Source of the DNA: Natronobacterium haloterrestre
GTDB lineage: Archaea > Halobacteriota > Halobacteria > Halobacteriales > Natrialbaceae
Assembly: GCF_900112205.1 (NCBI RefSeq)
Contig: NZ_FOKW01000002.1
Location: 310,001 to 374,000, forward strand
Direction of reading: 5' to 3'
DNA: 64,000 nt
In this document: in pieces, positions 63,638-64,000 of the stretch
How positions within the stretch are numbered: the first letter of the stretch is position 1
How the letters are laid out: the number at the start of each line of letters is the position of its first letter
The notes under the pieces: generated by a model
The model's database searches: none
What the model saw: only the letters and a program-made list of their open reading frames with translations
Told to the model about the DNA's origin: nothing
Program-made: the position numbers and the translations under genes

Positions 63638-63910
63638 TCACATCGCCTCCAGGACGGTTTCGAACTCCTCGCGGTGTCGCTCGAACCGGTCGGTGAGGAA
63701 GTACAGCTTCCCGTACTCGTCGCCGCCGGACTCGATCACGTCGTGTTCCTGTAGCATATCGAGGTGGTGTCTCACTGTATTGTAGTCGACGTCGAGGCAC
63801 TCCGCGAGTTGATTGGCGTTCCGGGGTCGCTCGTCGAGGGCGGCGATGATGCGTGCACGGTTCTCACCGCCGCGGGTTCCGACGAGGAGGTACCAGAGTG
63901 CCTTCTCCAT
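63638..63910 (-). CDS. winged-helix transcriptional regulator
   Basis: The 90-residue protein is a single winged helix: LLVGTRGGENRARIIAALDE, helix NANQLAECLDVDYNTVRHHL, and wing GGDEYGKLYFLTDRF. It matches small haloarchaeal ArsR-like regulators. It directly precedes a coupled membrane protein gene. Beyond it, 63911-64000 shows nothing. Confidence 0.85.
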   Translation of the reverse strand: MEKALWYLLVGTRGGENRARIIAALDERPRNANQLAECLDVDYNTVRHHLDMLQEHDVIESGGDEYGKLYFLTDRFERHREEFETVLEAM

Positions 63911-64000
63911 CCGTGCGTGGTCTCGTAACGAGGCACTATGAGTCCGGCGGTCATCCGTTTACGGTCCTGCTGACCCACCCCGTTGCGCCGCTGGGGAACG

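Overview
The window is chromosomal DNA of an extremely halophilic archaeon (class Halobacteria, most likely a Natrialbales/Natrialbaceae-type genome). Support: strongly GC-rich coding DNA with a GC third-position bias and very frequent CTCGAG words, highly acidic proteins, many Tat (twin-arginine) signal peptides and Tat lipoboxes, archaeal-type genes (ValS, archaeal DnaG, PdxS, bacterial-type haloarchaeal UvrA, Htr transducers), and TATA boxes placed 24-33 nt before start codons with no Shine-Dalgarno, as expected for leaderless transcripts. No tRNA, rRNA or CRISPR array was recognised.

Layout. 1-6.3 kb: a truncated BNR-repeat protein, a DUF1059 mini-protein, an HTH regulator, a small membrane protein, a gene-free block bearing two IS200/IS605-type hairpins (PATE/MITE-like relic), and uvrA. 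6.5-11.3 kb: a coiled-coil protein, then a decayed genomic island. An aminotransferase gene with a large internal deletion abuts a 5'-truncated, frameshifted tyrosine recombinase. These are followed by two AT-rich cargo genes (a lipoprotein and a 632-aa Tat-secreted protein), and the far edge cuts off a helix-hairpin-helix gene. 11.3-15.8 kb: a TIM-barrel TpiA paralogue, NrfD, UspA, CutA and a pyridine-nucleotide FAD oxidoreductase. 15.9-17.9 kb: an intact IS200/IS605 element (tnpA and tnpB, with a probable omega-RNA) whose TnpB tail is inflated by four palindromic hairpins.

18-30.2 kb is the centrepiece. It is a chemotaxis receptor locus with two Tat-secreted periplasmic-type binding lipoproteins and three large paralogous Htr transducers, one pair divergent and one pair separated by 6 nt, plus an orphan third transducer. 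All three transducers end in acidic tails carrying the same DVFTF motif, and two share a 328-bp identical tract indicating gene conversion. 30.3-38 kb: thrB, a radical SAM/SPASM enzyme, pdxS, an AT-rich secreted-protein gene broken by an in-frame TAA, a PQQ-type beta-propeller lipoprotein, DUF1405 and a regulator. 38.3-46.7 kb: an ABC exporter with tandem-duplicated permeases, a Tat-secreted protein, valS, and an alpha/beta hydrolase gene frameshifted by an exact 28-bp tandem duplication.

46.7-57.9 kb: an MMPL/RND transporter with a possible operator at the divergent start, a DUF4097 beta-helix lipoprotein, a Thermoanaerobacter-type alcohol dehydrogenase, and a membrane-sensor cluster. The cluster has two stand-alone 'sensor' domain proteins flanking a translationally coupled HTH regulator and two small membrane proteins. 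A CARF-like DUF6293 regulator and an SSS symporter with DUF3311 follow. 58-64 kb: a membrane-anchored HTH regulator, dnaG, DUF92, a UppS-like prenyltransferase and an HTH/membrane-protein pair.

Function names rest on motif recognition only; no database search was possible.
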